45,600 nt of DNA from Nymphaea colorata (taxonomy: Eukaryota; Streptophyta; Magnoliopsida; Nymphaeales; Nymphaeaceae): contig NW_022204859.1 of the NCBI RefSeq assembly GCF_008831285.2, forward strand, positions 1-45,600. The letters run 5' to 3'. Positions 44,001-45,600 of the stretch are shown piece after piece (positions within the stretch are counted from its first letter, which is position 1; every line of letters begins with the position of its first letter). A program made the translations under genes and the position numbers. The notes under the pieces are model-generated. The model was not told the origin of the DNA, did not search any database, and worked only from the letters and a program-made list of their open reading frames with translations.

Positions 44001-44354
44001 TTGATTTTGTTACCAAGTTTGGTAACGAAAAGAAACATCTTCGTAATAGGAAGAGAGTGCTGTGGTCAAAGACCGTTCCATACCTGATCCCTCTTGCTGG
44101 CCTCAATTTTGCTTCGATATCCTTCGATGATGTCCTCGGCATCATAATGAAGCTCAAACTCTAGTTGTCTGTCGCACTCCTTGCTGAAAAAGGACTCGAT
44201 CAGCATCTTTAATGGCCTTTTGGAAGATTTTCAGGATCCTTTGGAGCTTCTTCAGATCGTCTTTGTTATTCAAGATGTAGTCTTTCGTCTCTTTGAACAA
44301 ATTGGTTGCAGTAGAAATGGCTGTTTGCACAAGAGCATCTATTACTGCCTCCAT
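41079..44354 (-). pseudogene. CC-NB-ARC-LRR (CNL) disease-resistance gene, nearly full-length pseudogene (copy 2)
   Basis: Members act as intracellular receptors that trigger immunity. From the ATG at 44354: CC domain MEAVIDALVQTAISTATNLF..., YDAEDIIEGYRSKIEASK. NB-ARC: P-loop GKGGIGKTTL, RNBS-A FGERRWWVCV, kinase-2 KILLVLDDVW (the final Trp marks the non-TIR class), RNBS-B TKILIASRKK, GLPL as CGGFPLVIKM, RNBS-D LKSCFVYCSIYPKDYVIE, MHD motif as LHDILHDLAL. LRRs follow from about 42600 to 41079. Lesions: frameshift in the CC near 44195; a 4-bp AACT duplication near 43853; TAA at 43522-43524 just before kinase-2; a frameshift near 43243 in GLPL; stops at about 42674 and 41640; and breaks near 42060-42130. 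Most motifs are well kept, so inactivation is probably not ancient. The stop at 43522 is private to this copy. Confidence 0.92.
41650..42010 (-). repeat. Tandem LRR repeats of 60-63 bp
   Basis: Five units of 20-21 residues, each with a MPALKSLMV or MPALESLEV core (for example LKALVNMPALESLEVSYCDC, then IEHLHDMPALKSLMVRRCDG). The similarity is visible in DNA (GCAGGCATGT and ATGACTCCAAGGCAGGCATG recur), so the units arose by recent internal duplication. Alternate units are most alike, suggesting a two-unit duplication step. Confidence 0.85.
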
Positions 44355-44411
44355 ATGCAGCAATCCCAGTCCCAATTTCTCCGTAGATGAAGGGCAGAGG
44401 ATGATAAGCAA

Positions 44412-45600
44412 TTTTCACAAGGATGCGAAGAAAATAGGCAAAAAACTGCACATAAAATTCAAATTGAGCAGGTGGGTCCGTTTGATCACCGCCACCTCCA
44501 CATTATCCTCTTGCAAGTGGTAGAGCGCTGAAGTAATCAAGTTACGGAAGAAATTCGGCCCTTCACGGCTCAAGAAATTCTGCCCTCAATTCTGTCAGTA
44601 TTACTCATTGGCTTCAGTCCTTTCACGCTGTTTTGTCAATTCCTTACACTGTATTCTTCTTCTCTTCCAGACTAGCTACGTTCATATTGCTGCTTCTTTT
44701 CTCTCTCCAATTTTTATATTTCTTCATTCACTTTACTTTAATTCCCATCAATCGTGGCGTGATCTGTTATAATACTAGAATACATGAGAAGAATACTCAT
44801 CGGCACATTGTTTATAGGTTGTGTTAAACAAGACATTCAATTAATTTACTCGCTCCTAAATAAATCTGGTAGAAAATCCCCAAGGCCAAGCCTTCTACAT
44901 TCCCTAGAGTTCCCCCTTTCGGACTTGCCAGATTTCTTATTAATCTTTTATTTCATTGATTTTATTATGTAAAAATAATTTACATATATGATCTGCAATC
45001 CAAATTTATTTAGCATAAAGTTCATATTGGACTCGGTTGCAAAATACATATTGAATCCAACAGCCATATCTTAACCTTTCCCATAATGTTAAGATTCGCA
45101 TAAAGTAATATGAGAGAGGGAGAGAGAGAGAGAGAAAGAGACCAGAAGATGATGGTTGAACCAAGTGGACAATTATATACATTGAAACGCAATGTTCAAA
45201 ACATTTTTTCTTTAACAATCTAACCTTTTAGATATTATCTTGAGTTAGTAGTTAACAGTTGAGATCGTAAGTCTGAAGCTTTGTACCCATCCCTAATGTC
45301 ATTAATACCACACACACACACCATACCACTTTGGTACTGAACCACATCAAGAAGCTCCGCCAAAATCCTATTGAAGCTATCACATAGCTTTGTCGTTCAT
45401 CCAAATCCATAAATCTTCTGTTTTATTGTAAGACTTTTATTGCAGTGTGGCACAAAACTTACATGCTCATTCATTATCAAGGGAGGAAGTAAGAGTCAAG
45501 ATCGATACCTTTTTTGTCAGGTTCAGATTATACATACCTTACTGTTAGTTTTAGACCACTACTTTAGCCACCTTTGAATCCTTCTCTCTTGATAAACCAT
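44412..45600. other. Spacer after the resistance gene start, no gene seen
   Basis: Upstream flank of the CNL pseudogene. No promoter element could be chosen with confidence. Contains a GA tract at 45113-45140 and a short CA run at about 45310. Confidence 0.5.

Overview
This is nuclear DNA from a flowering plant, about 45.6 kb, AT-rich and gene-poor. The evidence is a terpene synthase gene with plant-type introns and a plastid-targeting-like N-terminus, a non-TIR (CC-type) NB-ARC-LRR resistance gene, Ty1/copia retrotransposons, an L1-type LINE fragment and many hAT-like miniature elements. The species cannot be named from the sequence. I found no intact protein-coding gene: every recognisable gene carries stop codons, frameshifts or truncations. 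I saw no tRNA, rRNA or CRISPR array.

Layout. 1-7080 is spacer with one sharply bounded hAT miniature element (1666-1820), long polypurine tracts, a 161-bp tandem duplication and a decayed copia reverse transcriptase piece (5276-5440). 7081-11040 and 13617-18009 are two diverged, rearranged copies of one duplicated region. The second copy contains a further, nearly identical 832-834 bp tandem duplication and a 1.03-kb hAT-like insertion. Between them, at 12156-12640, lies a minus-strand LTR with its tRNA-iMet primer site. 18010-19600 looks like a retrotransposon LTR and leader, including a 175-bp tandem repeat. 20060-20290 is a LINE reverse transcriptase remnant.

24590-28380 is the terpene synthase pseudogene. 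Upstream of it are tandem copies of its own promoter region, each copy carrying a TATA-like box. The gene keeps a typical seven-exon layout but has a stop in the transit peptide, frameshifts, a late stop and a non-canonical metal-binding motif.

30303-35283 is a composite in which a broken NB-ARC fragment (minus), a 5'-truncated copia element with its 3' LTR (plus) and a broken ARM-repeat gene (minus) abut one another. 36880-38460 is an old minus-strand copia element. 38696-40723 holds several hAT-like miniature elements and an unrecognised exon-like ORF. 41079-44354 is a nearly full-length CC-NB-ARC-LRR pseudogene (minus). It is a close paralog of the fragment at 30303-31361, so the two record a local duplication of a resistance gene followed by separate decay.

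The genes do not form a pathway. The main interest lies in the duplicated terpene synthase promoter, the resistance-gene pair, the composite junctions, and a family of hAT-like elements whose 8-bp target duplications are still readable.
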